A stretch of 9,310 bases of DNA from JBFGCT01 sp041581055 (GTDB lineage: Bacteria > Actinomycetota > Acidimicrobiia > Acidimicrobiales > Ilumatobacteraceae): positions 1 through 9,310 of the forward strand of contig JBFGCT010000168.1 in the NCBI GenBank assembly GCA_041581055.1, written 5' to 3'. The notes under the pieces were generated by a model. The model was given only the letters and a program-made list of their open reading frames with translations, was not told the origin of the DNA and did no database searches. Both the position numbers and the translations under genes were made by a program. Of this stretch, positions 1 to 5,702 are shown one piece after another. Each line of letters opens with the position of its first letter. Position 1 is the first letter of the stretch.

Positions 1-171
1 CGCCCCGCTGACGTGCGAGCCGGTAGGGGGCGACGGGACCGTCGAGGTCACCGGCCGCGACGCGCGGCCAACCCCTCGGCGACAGCGGGCAGCGCCACGA
101 CTCAGCCGTCATCATGCATGTTAAGCGATGCTCGGGATAGATGACAAGGGCCGAAATCCCCTGCTACAAAC

Positions 172-187
172 GGTGATTAATATCACA
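172..187. promoter_or_regulatory. CRP/GlxR-like palindromic operator candidate
   Basis: The sequence GGTGATTAATATCACA matches the CRP-family half-site arrangement TGTGA-N6-TCACA at 9 of 10 consensus positions, with a perfect GTGA/TCAC inverted pair. It lies 55 nt before the start codon at 242, in the only AT-rich stretch nearby. Actinobacterial CRP homologues such as GlxR use this type of site. Binding is inferred; a single site in one window could also be chance. Confidence 0.4.
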
Positions 188-203
188 TCAAATGGGGGCA
201 CGT

Positions 204-218
204 TGGGGTTCAACCCCA
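204..218. repeat. Perfect short inverted repeat in the 5' leader
   Basis: TGGGGTT and AACCCCA flank a single C, giving a 6-bp stem with a TCA loop if transcribed. It lies directly upstream of the Shine-Dalgarno of the 242 gene, so it could be an operator or a small leader hairpin. It superficially resembles a tRNA T-arm, but the stem does not pair in T-arm register. Confidence 0.35.
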
Positions 219-241
219 TCGCTTGCACGGGAGGAGGGGTA

Positions 242-682
242 ATGAATGACGTCACGATGGTCGAGAGCCTGCCGGTGATCTACGACCACACCGATAAGTT
301 CAGTTGCTTCAGCAAGCTCTTCACAGGCACGATCCAGGTCACCATCATCGACGCGGGGACGTGTGAGTTCCCGGCCCACGTGGTCCTCAAGAGCAGCCTT
401 GGCGACCGCAAGTACGACCACACGTTGAAGGGTAACGAGACGTTCATCATCAAGGGTTTCGGGGGCCAGGAGATCGTCACGATCACCAACTGGTCCTGCA
501 CCACGGAGGTGTTGAGCTTCCATGTCAAGATGGTCGCGGAGAAAAAGTTCTTCGGCAAGACCAAGCACTGCACGATGATGGACAAGGACGTCCGGGCCGC
601 TCGCCACAGCATGCAACTGGAGGAGGAGGCGCTTCGGGAGTACGACGCCGCGCTCGCCGCGATGGAGGAGATGACCGTCTGA
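242..682 (+). CDS. Hypothetical protein, 146 aa, lower-GC orphan
   Basis: I do not recognise this protein. The open frame extends upstream to 128, but the start chosen is ATG 242 because it is preceded by a strong GGAGGAGGGG Shine-Dalgarno (230-239), whereas the upstream ATG has none and the intervening sequence looks non-coding. The 146-residue product has no signal peptide or membrane segment. Residues 1-110 alternate hydrophobic and polar residues like a beta-rich fold, with four cysteines (22, 41, 86, 110). Residues 113-144 look like one acidic helix. Its GC content is visibly lower than that of its neighbours, which may mean recent acquisition. It is convergent with the lipase gene, and only 33 nt separate the two stop codons. 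A CRP-like palindrome lies upstream. The gene is probably real; its function is unknown. Confidence 0.75.
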   Translation: MNDVTMVESLPVIYDHTDKFSCFSKLFTGTIQVTIIDAGTCEFPAHVVLKSSLGDRKYDHTLKGNETFIIKGFGGQEIVTITNWSCTTEVLSFHVKMVAEKKFFGKTKHCTMMDKDVRAARHSMQLEEEALREYDAALAAMEEMTV

Positions 683-715
683 CGCGGCGGCGATGCCGTT
701 GACGCCGGCGGCGCG

Positions 716-2398
716 CTATTCGAGCGTGAGCCCGAGCTCGTAGTCGGCTTCGAACGCGGTGGCGTCGAACCAGACGTCGCGGTCGGCGTAGTAGCCGAGG
801 ATCGCCGCCTTGAGCTTGTCGAACTCGGCGCGCGTGCCCTTGGCGAAGGCGACCCGCGTGGGATTCAGCACGCCCATGTCCAGGTAGCGCCACGCGACGG
901 GGGGTGTGCGGTCGTCGGCCGTCGCCAGCAGCATGAAGTCGCGGATCGCCTCCGGCTCGTGGGCCCCGATGTCGGGGAGGCCGAACGCGCCGTTCCCGCA
1001 GACCAGGTTGACGTACACCGTCTTCCCCACCCCCTTGCCGCTGTCGAAGTAGTCGTTGGTGATCGGATCGGTAGAGATCAGGACGCGGAAGCCGGCCGGA
1101 CGCCCCGGGTCCAGCAGCCGGGGCGCGATCTCGGGCGCCGTGCTGTCCAGGGCGTCCTGGTCGAACGGCACGAACCCGTCGTCGTAGAAGTCGGATTGCA
1201 GGCCGCGGGTCGTCAACGGCCTGGCCCAGTCCTCATCACCGGCGCGCGGCGCGCCGAACGTCACGAGCTTGGTCTCCGTCCACGGCCAGTCGCGGAGGGC
1301 GGGTGGCATCGCCGGGCCGGACCCGTCCGGCCCGTATCGATCGCCGAGCAGCACCGCGCTCGTGAAATGCTGAGCCAGCCCCCCGCCGAGGCTGTGCCCG
1401 GTGACGTAGATGTTGGCCGGCGCAACGAACTTCATCCCGGCGACCGCCTCGAGGCTGGCGAACACCTTGGGCAAGATGGATTCCATGCTGGTCGCGAAGC
1501 CGCGGGCAACCTTCCCGTCCGTCGCGACGTGGCCCGCGCCGGCGTCCGCGCCGATGAGGCGGAAGCCGAGGTCGGTGATCCAGTCCGGATTTCCGGAAGC
1601 GTTCTTCGTGCTCAGCGCCTGGAGCAGAGCGCGGCTGGCCGAACCGCTGCGGCTCCCCCTGAACGCGACGTGCAGGTCGTAGCCGCCGCCGGACCCCCTC
1701 GACCGGGCGAGGACGAACCCCATCAGACTCTGAGAGTTGGGCTGCCCCGGCTCGCCTTTGTCGCCGGTGCCGCCCTCGAAGGCGATCAGGATGTCGGTGG
1801 CGTCAGGGTCGGCGTCGAGCCGTCCCGGGACCACCGGCTCGATCACGACCGAGTCCTCGGCCCCGCCGACGGGACGGTAGGCCACGTGGACGTCGCGGAT
1901 CCGGCCCGTGATCTCGTCGGGGGTCAGGTACTCGGTCCATTTCTCCTCGACGTTGACCACCGTGCTGCTCCAGGGGTGAAGGCGGCTGTAGTCGTAGACG
2001 ATCGGGTCGTGGCGCGGGTTGTCGTCGAATCCCACCAGCACGCCAGGGCCGCGGACATCGTCGAGCCCGGTCGGCGACCGCACCTGTGCCGGCCCCTCGA
2101 CCTGCGCCGCCCACTCGCGGACGTTGTCCATGTAGTCGTCGCGCGCGGGCCGCTCCTCGTAGTAGGGGTCGAACGGCCACACGAGCGACTGGCCGTGCAG
2201 TTGATACGCCAGGATCGAGAGGTCGAGGTGGTAGACGAGCGGGTGGTACGGAAACGTGCCGAGTTCGACCGGCGGCGTCGCCGGGGAGCAATCCGGTGTG
2301 GAGTCGGCCCAGTTCGGCACGAACACCAGCGCCGCGACCGCGGCCAGCCCGGCGGCCCCGCCGAGCGCGCCACCGATCATCCGTTTGCTGCGCTTCAC
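716..2398 (-). CDS. Class 3 (fungal-type) lipase, exported or anchored
   Basis: This is an alpha/beta-hydrolase of the lipase class 3 type, predicted to hydrolyse ester bonds of lipids outside the cytoplasm. In the 560-residue product, a basic start (KRSKR) and hydrophobic segment at about 8-28 form a signal peptide or anchor. A VAFRGS motif lies at 244-249, the nucleophile elbow GHSLGGG at 334-340 (Ser336), and TFGAPRAGD at 380-388. Asp444 in STDP and His480 in GAHEPE are the best triad partners. GTG 2398 is chosen over ATG 2380 because AGGGGG lies 5 nt before it and because it adds the basic N-terminus. A TAGGGT -10-like element lies 24 nt upstream. The frame stays open far upstream to 4357, but that part is antisense to the stress genes. 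The protein is larger than a minimal class 3 lipase, with about 200 extra N-terminal residues of unknown role. The substrate is unknown. Confidence 0.85.
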   Translation of the reverse strand: MKRSKRMIGGALGGAAGLAAVAALVFVPNWADSTPDCSPATPPVELGTFPYHPLVYHLDLSILAYQLHGQSLVWPFDPYYEERPARDDYMDNVREWAAQVEGPAQVRSPTGLDDVRGPGVLVGFDDNPRHDPIVYDYSRLHPWSSTVVNVEEKWTEYLTPDEITGRIRDVHVAYRPVGGAEDSVVIEPVVPGRLDADPDATDILIAFEGGTGDKGEPGQPNSQSLMGFVLARSRGSGGGYDLHVAFRGSRSGSASRALLQALSTKNASGNPDWITDLGFRLIGADAGAGHVATDGKVARGFATSMESILPKVFASLEAVAGMKFVAPANIYVTGHSLGGGLAQHFTSAVLLGDRYGPDGSGPAMPPALRDWPWTETKLVTFGAPRAGDEDWARPLTTRGLQSDFYDDGFVPFDQDALDSTAPEIAPRLLDPGRPAGFRVLISTDPITNDYFDSGKGVGKTVYVNLVCGNGAFGLPDIGAHEPEAIRDFMLLATADDRTPPVAWRYLDMGVLNPTRVAFAKGTRAEFDKLKAAILGYYADRDVWFDATAFEADYELGLTLE

Positions 2399-2421
2399 CC
2401 GTGCCCCCTGACCGCTTCGCC

Positions 2422-2427
2422 ACCCTA
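2422..2427 (-). promoter_or_regulatory. Candidate -10 for the lipase gene
   Basis: Read on the minus strand this is TAGGGT, matching the actinobacterial TANNNT -10. It would place transcription start about 17 nt before GTG 2398, just upstream of the AGGGGG Shine-Dalgarno. A TTGCCA hexamer (2448-2453) lies 20 nt further upstream, which is too far for a standard -35, so the promoter is only a candidate. Confidence 0.35.
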
Positions 2428-2446
2428 CATTCGCGCCGGCGGCCGA

Positions 2447-2638
2447 GTGGCAACCCGTCTCCCGCGTTCGGCACCGCGCCTGCGCGTCGAGGGCGTCGGC
2501 GGCGACCGCGGGTGGTACCTGACACCGCTGTGGGTGCTGCGCGGCTGGCTCGACGGCCAGATCCGCCTGCTCGTCGCCCGCGCCGAAGCGGCCCCGGCCG
2601 GAGCGCGCGGCGACTCGCGGGCGCTCGTCGACGTTTGA
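2447..2638 (+). CDS. Possible small Trp-rich protein (63 aa)
   Basis: A GTG at 2447 opens a 63-residue frame ending in TGA at 2636-2638, divergent from the lipase gene. Codons from about 2490 on end almost always in G or C, and the product has a plausible hydrophobic/aromatic core (residues about 23-47, with three Trp near GWYLTPLWVLRGW). No good Shine-Dalgarno precedes the GTG, the start is uncertain, and I know no family for it. The last codons overlap the -35 element of the next promoter (GTTT at 2633-2636). It could instead be a decayed gene remnant or chance coding in GC-rich DNA. Confidence 0.33.
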   Translation: MATRLPRSAPRLRVEGVGGDRGWYLTPLWVLRGWLDGQIRLLVARAEAAPAGARGDSRALVDV

Positions 2639-2659
2639 CCGGCGCGCGGGGCCGGGTAC
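2633..2659 (+). promoter_or_regulatory. SigB/SigF-type promoter, GTTT-N17-GGGTAC
   Basis: GTTT (2633-2636) and GGGTAC (2654-2659) match the general-stress sigma consensus (GTTT ... GGGTA[CT]) with a 17-nt spacer. Transcription would begin within a few bases of ATG 2669, so the message would be leaderless or nearly so. The same geometry recurs at 5185 and 5666 in this window, which strengthens the call. Confidence 0.7.
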
Positions 2660-2668
2660 GGCTCGGTC

Positions 2669-2926
2669 ATGACCTACGAAACCACAACCGACAAGCCCGT
2701 CGCCCGAGTCGAGCGGGAGGACGGAGACCCGATCACGGTCGAGCGCCAGGATGCGGTTCGCCCCGTGGAGCGCCCGAGCCGCGTGGCCCCGTTCGTCGCC
2801 GGCGTCCTCTCCACCCTCGCCGCCCTGGCCATCGGGCTCACCGTCTTCCTCGTCGTGTCCGACAGCGACGACGACGGGAACATCGACCTGAACGTCCCCT
2901 CGGTCGACGTCGACGTCAACGAGTGA
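2669..2926 (+). CDS. Small single-pass membrane protein with acidic tail
   Basis: This 85-residue protein has a charged N-terminal part (1-38), one hydrophobic helix at about 40-63, and a strongly acidic tail with an SDSDDDG stretch (64-70) and repeated Val-Asp pairs near the end. I do not recognise a family. It has no clear Shine-Dalgarno, but GGGTAC of a SigB/SigF-type promoter ends 9 nt before ATG 2669, which fits leaderless translation and supports this start. It is the first gene of the stress island, 48 nt ahead of the RsbW-like gene. It is probably a stress-induced membrane protein whose acidic tail might bind cations or a basic partner; that is inference only. The topology (which side the tail faces) cannot be decided from the sequence. 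Confidence 0.75.
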   Translation: MTYETTTDKPVARVEREDGDPITVERQDAVRPVERPSRVAPFVAGVLSTLAALAIGLTVFLVVSDSDDDGNIDLNVPSVDVDVNE

Positions 2927-2961
2927 CGCCGATGACCATCGCCGAGCCCGGCGCCGCCCGT

Positions 2962-2967
2962 TAGGGT
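2962..2967 (+). promoter_or_regulatory. Leaderless housekeeping-type -10 (TAGGGT)
   Basis: TAGGGT lies exactly 7 nt before ATG 2975. A TANNNT hexamer at this distance is the usual leaderless arrangement in Actinobacteria. No convincing -35 is visible. It would give the RsbW-like and sigma genes a constitutive promoter independent of the SigB-type promoter at 2633. Confidence 0.45.
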
Positions 2968-2974
2968 CGCGGCC

Positions 2975-3355
2975 ATGAGCACCCCCCTCCAGGGACAGAC
3001 CGAGGACTCGATCGACGTGATCCTCCCGGCGCGCACCGAGCTCGCCTCGACCGTTCGCCTGCTGGCCGCCTCGTTCGGGGCCGACGTCGGGTTCTCGGTC
3101 GACGAGATCGACGACCTCCGACTCGCGCTCAACGAGGTGTTCACATCCTCCGCCGACCGCGATGAGGTGGAGCGCGTTGCGGTCACGTTCGTGCCGGGCG
3201 ACGGCCGGATCGACGTCCGCATGTCGACGATGCCGCAGGTGGACATCGAGCTCGACACGCTGGCGGCGACGATCCTCGCCTCCGTGGTCGACGACGTCAC
3301 CAACGACGCAGGCGTGATCACGTTCTCGAAGTCGGTCGACCGGTCCGGGTCCTGA
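2975..3355 (+). CDS. RsbW-like anti-sigma factor, degenerate ATP site
   Basis: This 126-residue protein has the layout of the RsbW/SpoIIAB anti-sigma kinase fold: an opening beta strand (SIDVILPAR), then the helix DDLRLALNEVFTS (47-58), which corresponds to the N box, then two strands. In canonical members the N-box Glu is followed four residues later by a Mg-binding Asn; here that position is Ser58. Neither the D-x-G-x-G nor the G-x-G-L box is present near the C-terminus, which ends VITFSKSVDRSGS. ATP binding and kinase activity are therefore doubtful. The gene sits 18 nt upstream of the sigma factor gene in the same direction, the usual place of a cognate anti-sigma factor. It may hold the sigma factor without phosphorylating any antagonist. 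The role is inferred from fold resemblance and position. Confidence 0.72.
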   Translation: MSTPLQGQTEDSIDVILPARTELASTVRLLAASFGADVGFSVDEIDDLRLALNEVFTSSADRDEVERVAVTFVPGDGRIDVRMSTMPQVDIELDTLAATILASVVDDVTNDAGVITFSKSVDRSGS

Positions 3356-3373
3356 CCGAGCGCGACCCCGAAC

Positions 3374-4147
3374 ATGACCCCCGATGAAGGTTCGACAACC
3401 GACGAGTTCGACGACCTCGAGCGGTTCCGCGAGTTCGCCGCGACCCGCTCTCGACGCGTCCGGAACGAACTCGTCGAACGGCACATGGGGCTCGCCGCGC
3501 ACATCGCCCGCCGCTTCTCCCGTCCCGGCGCGGCCGAGGACGACATCCGCCAGGTGGCGATGATCGGTCTGGTCAAAGCGGTGGATCGGTTCGACCCCGA
3601 CCACGGCGCCGCCTTCTCGTCGTTCGCCGGACGCACGATCGAAGGCGAGATCAAGCGCCACTTCCGCGACAAGAGCTGGACGGTACGGGTGCCGCGAGGA
3701 GCCAAGGAGATGCACCTCCTGGTCCGCCGGGCGACCGACGAGCTGAGCCAGCGCGACGGGCGGGCGCCGACCGTCCCCGAGCTCGCCGCGCATCTCGACG
3801 TCGAGCGCGACGACGTGCTGCGCGGGTTGGCGGCGAGCGCCGCGTACCGGGTCGGATCGATCGACGGTCTGACCGCCGACAACGAGCAGGACACGCCGGT
3901 CGCCGCCGACCGCCAGGCGGCGCTGGCGACCGAAGAGGTCGGGTTCGACAGAAGCCTCGAGCAAGCGGTCGTGGCGGACCTGCTCGAGTCGTTGCCCGAG
4001 CGGGAGCGCGAGATCGTTCGGCTGCGGTTCTTCGACGACCGCTCGCAGAGCGAGATCGCGGCGATCGTCGGGATGTCGCAGATGCACGTGTCGCGCCTGT
4101 TGCGCCGCTCGTTCGAACAGATGCGCCAAAAGATGGCCGAGGCCTGA
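3374..4147 (+). CDS. RNA polymerase sigma factor, SigB/SigF/SigG family
   Basis: This is an alternative sigma-70 family factor that directs RNA polymerase to stress promoters. The 257-residue product shows region 2 at about 33-105 (DIRQVAMIGLVKAVDRFDP, then FSSFAGRTIEGEIKRHFRDK, and WTVRVPR, typical of the SigB/SigF group). Region 3 lies at about 110-165, and a region 4 helix-turn-helix at about 205-250 (LPEREREIVRLRFF ... SQSEIAAIVGMSQMHVSRLLRR). The length is normal for the group. It has no region 1 like that of housekeeping sigma factors. The start has only a weak ribosome site but follows the RsbW-like gene by 18 nt, so the two are probably co-transcribed. Promoters at 2633, 5185, 5666 and perhaps 4225 match the consensus of this sigma class, suggesting autoregulation of the island. 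SigB and SigF cannot be told apart here. Confidence 0.93.
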   Translation: MTPDEGSTTDEFDDLERFREFAATRSRRVRNELVERHMGLAAHIARRFSRPGAAEDDIRQVAMIGLVKAVDRFDPDHGAAFSSFAGRTIEGEIKRHFRDKSWTVRVPRGAKEMHLLVRRATDELSQRDGRAPTVPELAAHLDVERDDVLRGLAASAAYRVGSIDGLTADNEQDTPVAADRQAALATEEVGFDRSLEQAVVADLLESLPEREREIVRLRFFDDRSQSEIAAIVGMSQMHVSRLLRRSFEQMRQKMAEA

Positions 4148-4224
4148 TGCCCGGGTCCCGATCGCCCGAGACCGCCGAGTCTCGTGACGCCTCGGGCCCC
4201 GTCGCCGACTCGGCGCGCTGTGAT

Positions 4225-4250
4225 GTTTGCGGTTCGGGCAGACTGGGAAC
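4225..4250 (+). promoter_or_regulatory. Possible stress promoter, GTTT-N16-GGGAAC
   Basis: GTTT (4225-4228) and GGGAAC (4245-4250) are separated by 16 nt, matching the spacing of the two best SigB-type promoters in the window, with 4 of 6 matches to GGGTAT in the -10. The GGGAACC can alternatively be read as an ECF-type -35 followed 16 nt later by CGTC. Either way the region lies between the sigma gene and the membrane protein gene at 4378, leaving a leader of about 120 nt. Confidence 0.4.
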
Positions 4251-4377
4251 CTTCGACGCGAGAAAGCGTCGCCGAGCGTCGGCCGGCCATCGAGCGGTCT
4301 CCGCCCGCGATGACCGGCCGCCGAGAATCCGACGACCCGAGCACACGACCTGAACACCGACGAAAGGAACGAACGCT

Positions 4378-4710
4378 ATGGCCAACTTGGACAGCGCACT
4401 GGATTGGGCGCCGTCACCCGGCGCGGCGATCGATCGGGCGACCGACCTCCTCGACGTCGACCTCGCCGACGTGGCGGGCGACGTGCTCGACGCGGCGGGC
4501 GACCTGGTCGAGGCGGCGGGCGAGGGCATCGTGGCCGCCGCCGCCGCCACGGAGGCCGCCTCCCGCGCCACGTTCCGGCTGTTCCGCCGCCATCCGCTGG
4601 TCGTCGCCCTGCTGGTCGGCGCGCTGGTCGCCGGCGTCGTGATGATGGTCGGCAAGCACCGCAAGAGCGCAGACTCCGGCGACACCCATTCGCTGCACGT
4701 CGCGGCCTGA
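4378..4710 (+). CDS. Helical one-TM membrane protein (110 aa)
   Basis: The 110-residue product begins with an acidic segment, continues with heptad-like repeats (residues about 31-51: DVAGDVL, DAAGDLV, EAAGEGI) that predict an amphipathic helix, then an Ala-rich helix. It ends with one membrane segment at about 73-92, flanked by basic residues (RLFRRH before, GKHRKS after). An AAAGGA ribosome site (4363-4368) precedes ATG 4378. The plan of a long amphipathic helix and a C-terminal anchor resembles DUF883/ElaB-type stress proteins, but I see no sequence identity strong enough to assign it. It lies between the sigma factor and the STAS gene, 21 nt before the latter, so the two are probably co-transcribed, possibly from the promoter candidate at 4225. 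Function unknown. Confidence 0.8.
   Translation: MANLDSALDWAPSPGAAIDRATDLLDVDLADVAGDVLDAAGDLVEAAGEGIVAAAAATEAASRATFRLFRRHPLVVALLVGALVAGVVMMVGKHRKSADSGDTHSLHVAA
4468..4530 (+). repeat. Three 21-bp tandem repeats encoding heptads
   Basis: Three consecutive 21-nt units (4468-4488, 4489-4509, 4510-4530) share the pattern GA[CG]G[TC]GGCGGGCGA followed by a variable end. Each encodes one heptad of the form [DE]-[VA]-A-G-[DE]-x-[LVI]. The repeat lies inside the membrane protein gene at 4378 and looks like growth of an amphipathic helix by unit duplication. Confidence 0.7.
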
Positions 4711-4731
4711 GCGGGCCCTGCCGCAGCGACC

Positions 4732-5148
4732 ATGGACGACCCGCCGGTAGATCGGCGAACGGTCGAGCGTGCCGAACCCGAACCGCCAGCCGCGGCACGC
4801 GACCGCAGAACGAGTGTGGATGCCGTGGACGACCTCGGAACGGGTCTCGCCATCGAGACGCTCGACGACGGCCTGTCGCTGTGCGGCGAGATCGATGCCC
4901 ATTCGGCGCCCGCGCTGCGCGTCGCGCTGGAGCAGTGCCTTTCCGCCGGATCGGGAGAGGTCCGCCTGCACATGGGCGGCGTCGGGTTCATGGACTCGAG
5001 CGGGTTGCGGGCGGTCATCGAGGCCAACCACGCCGCTCTGCGCGACGACCGAGCGCTCGTGCTCGTCGCACCGACGCCGATCGTCCGGCGGTTGATCGAA
5101 GTCAGTGGGCTGGTCGACCACATCGCGATGCGCGACGCCCCCGACTGA
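4732..5148 (+). CDS. STAS-domain anti-anti-sigma factor
   Basis: This is a cytoplasmic antagonist of the RsbV/SpoIIAA type, which frees a sigma factor by binding its anti-sigma partner and is switched off by serine phosphorylation. In the 138-residue product the STAS fold spans about 38-135, with the central strand and phosphorylation loop at VGFMDSSGLRAV (84-95). Ser89 or Ser90 is the expected phosphosite; by alignment to SpoIIAA Ser58 the second is likelier. The first 35 residues are polar, Pro/Arg-rich and probably disordered, so an internal GTG start at 4816 or 4825 is possible; ATG 4732 is kept as the longest ATG start. No strong Shine-Dalgarno is visible. The gene follows the membrane protein gene by 21 nt and precedes an RsbW-like ATPase gene that has its own promoter. 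Together they form a partner-switch pair. Confidence 0.9.
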   Translation: MDDPPVDRRTVERAEPEPPAAARDRRTSVDAVDDLGTGLAIETLDDGLSLCGEIDAHSAPALRVALEQCLSAGSGEVRLHMGGVGFMDSSGLRAVIEANHAALRDDRALVLVAPTPIVRRLIEVSGLVDHIAMRDAPD

Positions 5149-5184
5149 GCCGGATTCCTGGATGGAACCGTTCGCCGACCCTTC

Positions 5185-5211
5185 GGTTTCACGGGGATCG
5201 GCGGCGGGTAC
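5185..5211 (+). promoter_or_regulatory. SigB/SigF-type promoter, GGTTT-N16-GGGTAC
   Basis: GGTTT (5185-5189) and GGGTAC (5206-5211) are separated by 16 nt and match the general-stress consensus closely. GGGTAC ends 9 nt before ATG 5221, the same distance as in the 2633 promoter. Expected transcription start is about 5218. It would drive the HATPase gene separately from the STAS gene upstream. Confidence 0.78.
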
Positions 5212-5220
5212 GCCTCCAGC

Positions 5221-5643
5221 ATGCGGCGGAGTTGTTCGATGACCGGCGATCGGGCGGAGTTGGTCGTCCCCGGTCGGAGTGCCAGCCTGACCCCTTCGCG
5301 CCATTTCGTCCGATCGCACGTCGGGGCCGACGTCGCCGACGACCGCGCCGCCGACATCGTGCTCGTCGCCAGCGAACTCGTGTCCAACGCGATCGAGCAT
5401 GGTTCGGGCGGCGACATCACGATCCGGGTCGAGCGCGATGACGACACGGTCGAACTGGTCGTCGCGTCGATGTCGCCGAGCCTGCCGATGCTGCGGACCG
5501 AGCCGGCGGCGGCCGACGCGCTCCGAGGCCGCGGACTGCAGATCGTCGCGACGCTCAGCGACGCGGTCGCGATCGAAGCCGCCGAAGGCGTGGTCTCGGT
5601 GATCTGCCACTTCGCCGTCGGCCGCACGGCCGACGACGCCTGA
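5221..5643 (+). CDS. RsbW-like anti-sigma serine kinase (HATPase)
   Basis: This GHKL-fold ATP-binding protein of the RsbW/SpoIIAB group is expected to bind the sigma factor and to phosphorylate the STAS protein. In the 140-residue product the N box is intact: SELVSNAIEH (51-60), with Glu52 and Asn56. The glycine-rich box LRGRGLQIV (101-109) is present. The D-x-G-x-G box is replaced by an unusual SMSPSLPM stretch (83-90), so nucleotide binding may be altered. Two starts compete. ATG 5221 lies 9 nt after GGGTAC and suits a leaderless message. ATG 5239 has a GGAG (5228-5231) 7 nt upstream and would remove six residues. I keep 5221 because the same geometry occurs at the two other promoters. It lies 72 nt after the STAS gene, which is its likely phosphorylation target. 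Confidence 0.88.
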   Translation: MRRSCSMTGDRAELVVPGRSASLTPSRHFVRSHVGADVADDRAADIVLVASELVSNAIEHGSGGDITIRVERDDDTVELVVASMSPSLPMLRTEPAAADALRGRGLQIVATLSDAVAIEAAEGVVSVICHFAVGRTADDA

Positions 5644-5665
5644 GCGTCGAGCGCCCCGAACGTCA

Positions 5666-5692
5666 GGTTTGCCGATTCGGCGCCGCGGGTAC
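5666..5692 (+). promoter_or_regulatory. SigB/SigF-type promoter, GGTTT-N16-GGGTAC
   Basis: GGTTT (5666-5670), a 16-nt spacer and GGGTAC (5687-5692) give the same promoter as at 5185. GGGTAC ends 10 nt before ATG 5703, so the transcript would be nearly leaderless. This is one of the two clearest matches in the window. Confidence 0.8.
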
Positions 5693-5702
5693 CGTCGCCG
5701 CC

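Larger units (their letters stand above)
1..241. other. Upstream region without a confident gene
   Basis: Short open frames reach the left edge on both strands: + frame 2 from the edge to about 130, and - strand from ATGs near 112-119. Neither can be called, because too little is visible. From about 120 to 240 the base composition becomes clearly more AT-rich than the rest of the window, as expected of a regulatory region. It contains a CRP-like palindrome (172-187), a short perfect inverted repeat (204-218) and a strong Shine-Dalgarno sequence for the gene starting at 242. Confidence 0.5.

Noticed and set aside
61..119. Minus-strand gene start near 112-119 running to the left edge
   Set aside because: Only about 38 codons are visible, there is no clear ribosome site, and a plus-strand frame is open over the same bases, so no choice can be supported.
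200..222. tRNA T-arm-like GGTTCAA sequence
   Set aside because: The flanking bases do not pair in T-arm register and no cloverleaf can be formed around it. It is explained as a simple inverted repeat.
128..241. Upstream extension of the 146-aa gene to ATG 128
   Set aside because: ATG 128 has no ribosome site, and the stretch contains the CRP-like palindrome and the inverted repeat. ATG 242 has a strong Shine-Dalgarno.
959..2638. 559-codon plus-strand frame opposite the lipase
   Set aside because: It is a shadow of the lipase gene with biased composition. Only its last 63 codons, outside the lipase, are kept as a weak small-gene candidate.
4147..4353. 68-codon plus-strand frame overlapping the sigma factor stop codon (TGATG)
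   Set aside because: Codon use is poor (many CGA and AGA codons, weak third-position G/C bias), the product is Arg/Ser-rich with no pattern except one CDVCGSG, and a promoter candidate lies inside it. The stop/start overlap alone is not enough.
2399..4357. Long open frame on the minus strand continuing upstream of the lipase (1213 codons in total)
   Set aside because: It runs antisense through the membrane protein, RsbW-like and sigma factor genes. The sequence is Arg/Asp/Val-rich low-complexity, as expected of a shadow frame in high-GC DNA. The lipase part has its own GTG start, ribosome site and signal segment.
3651..5627. 658-codon minus-strand frame opposite the stress island
   Set aside because: It is Ser/Arg/Ala-rich shadow sequence antisense to the sigma, STAS and HATPase genes.
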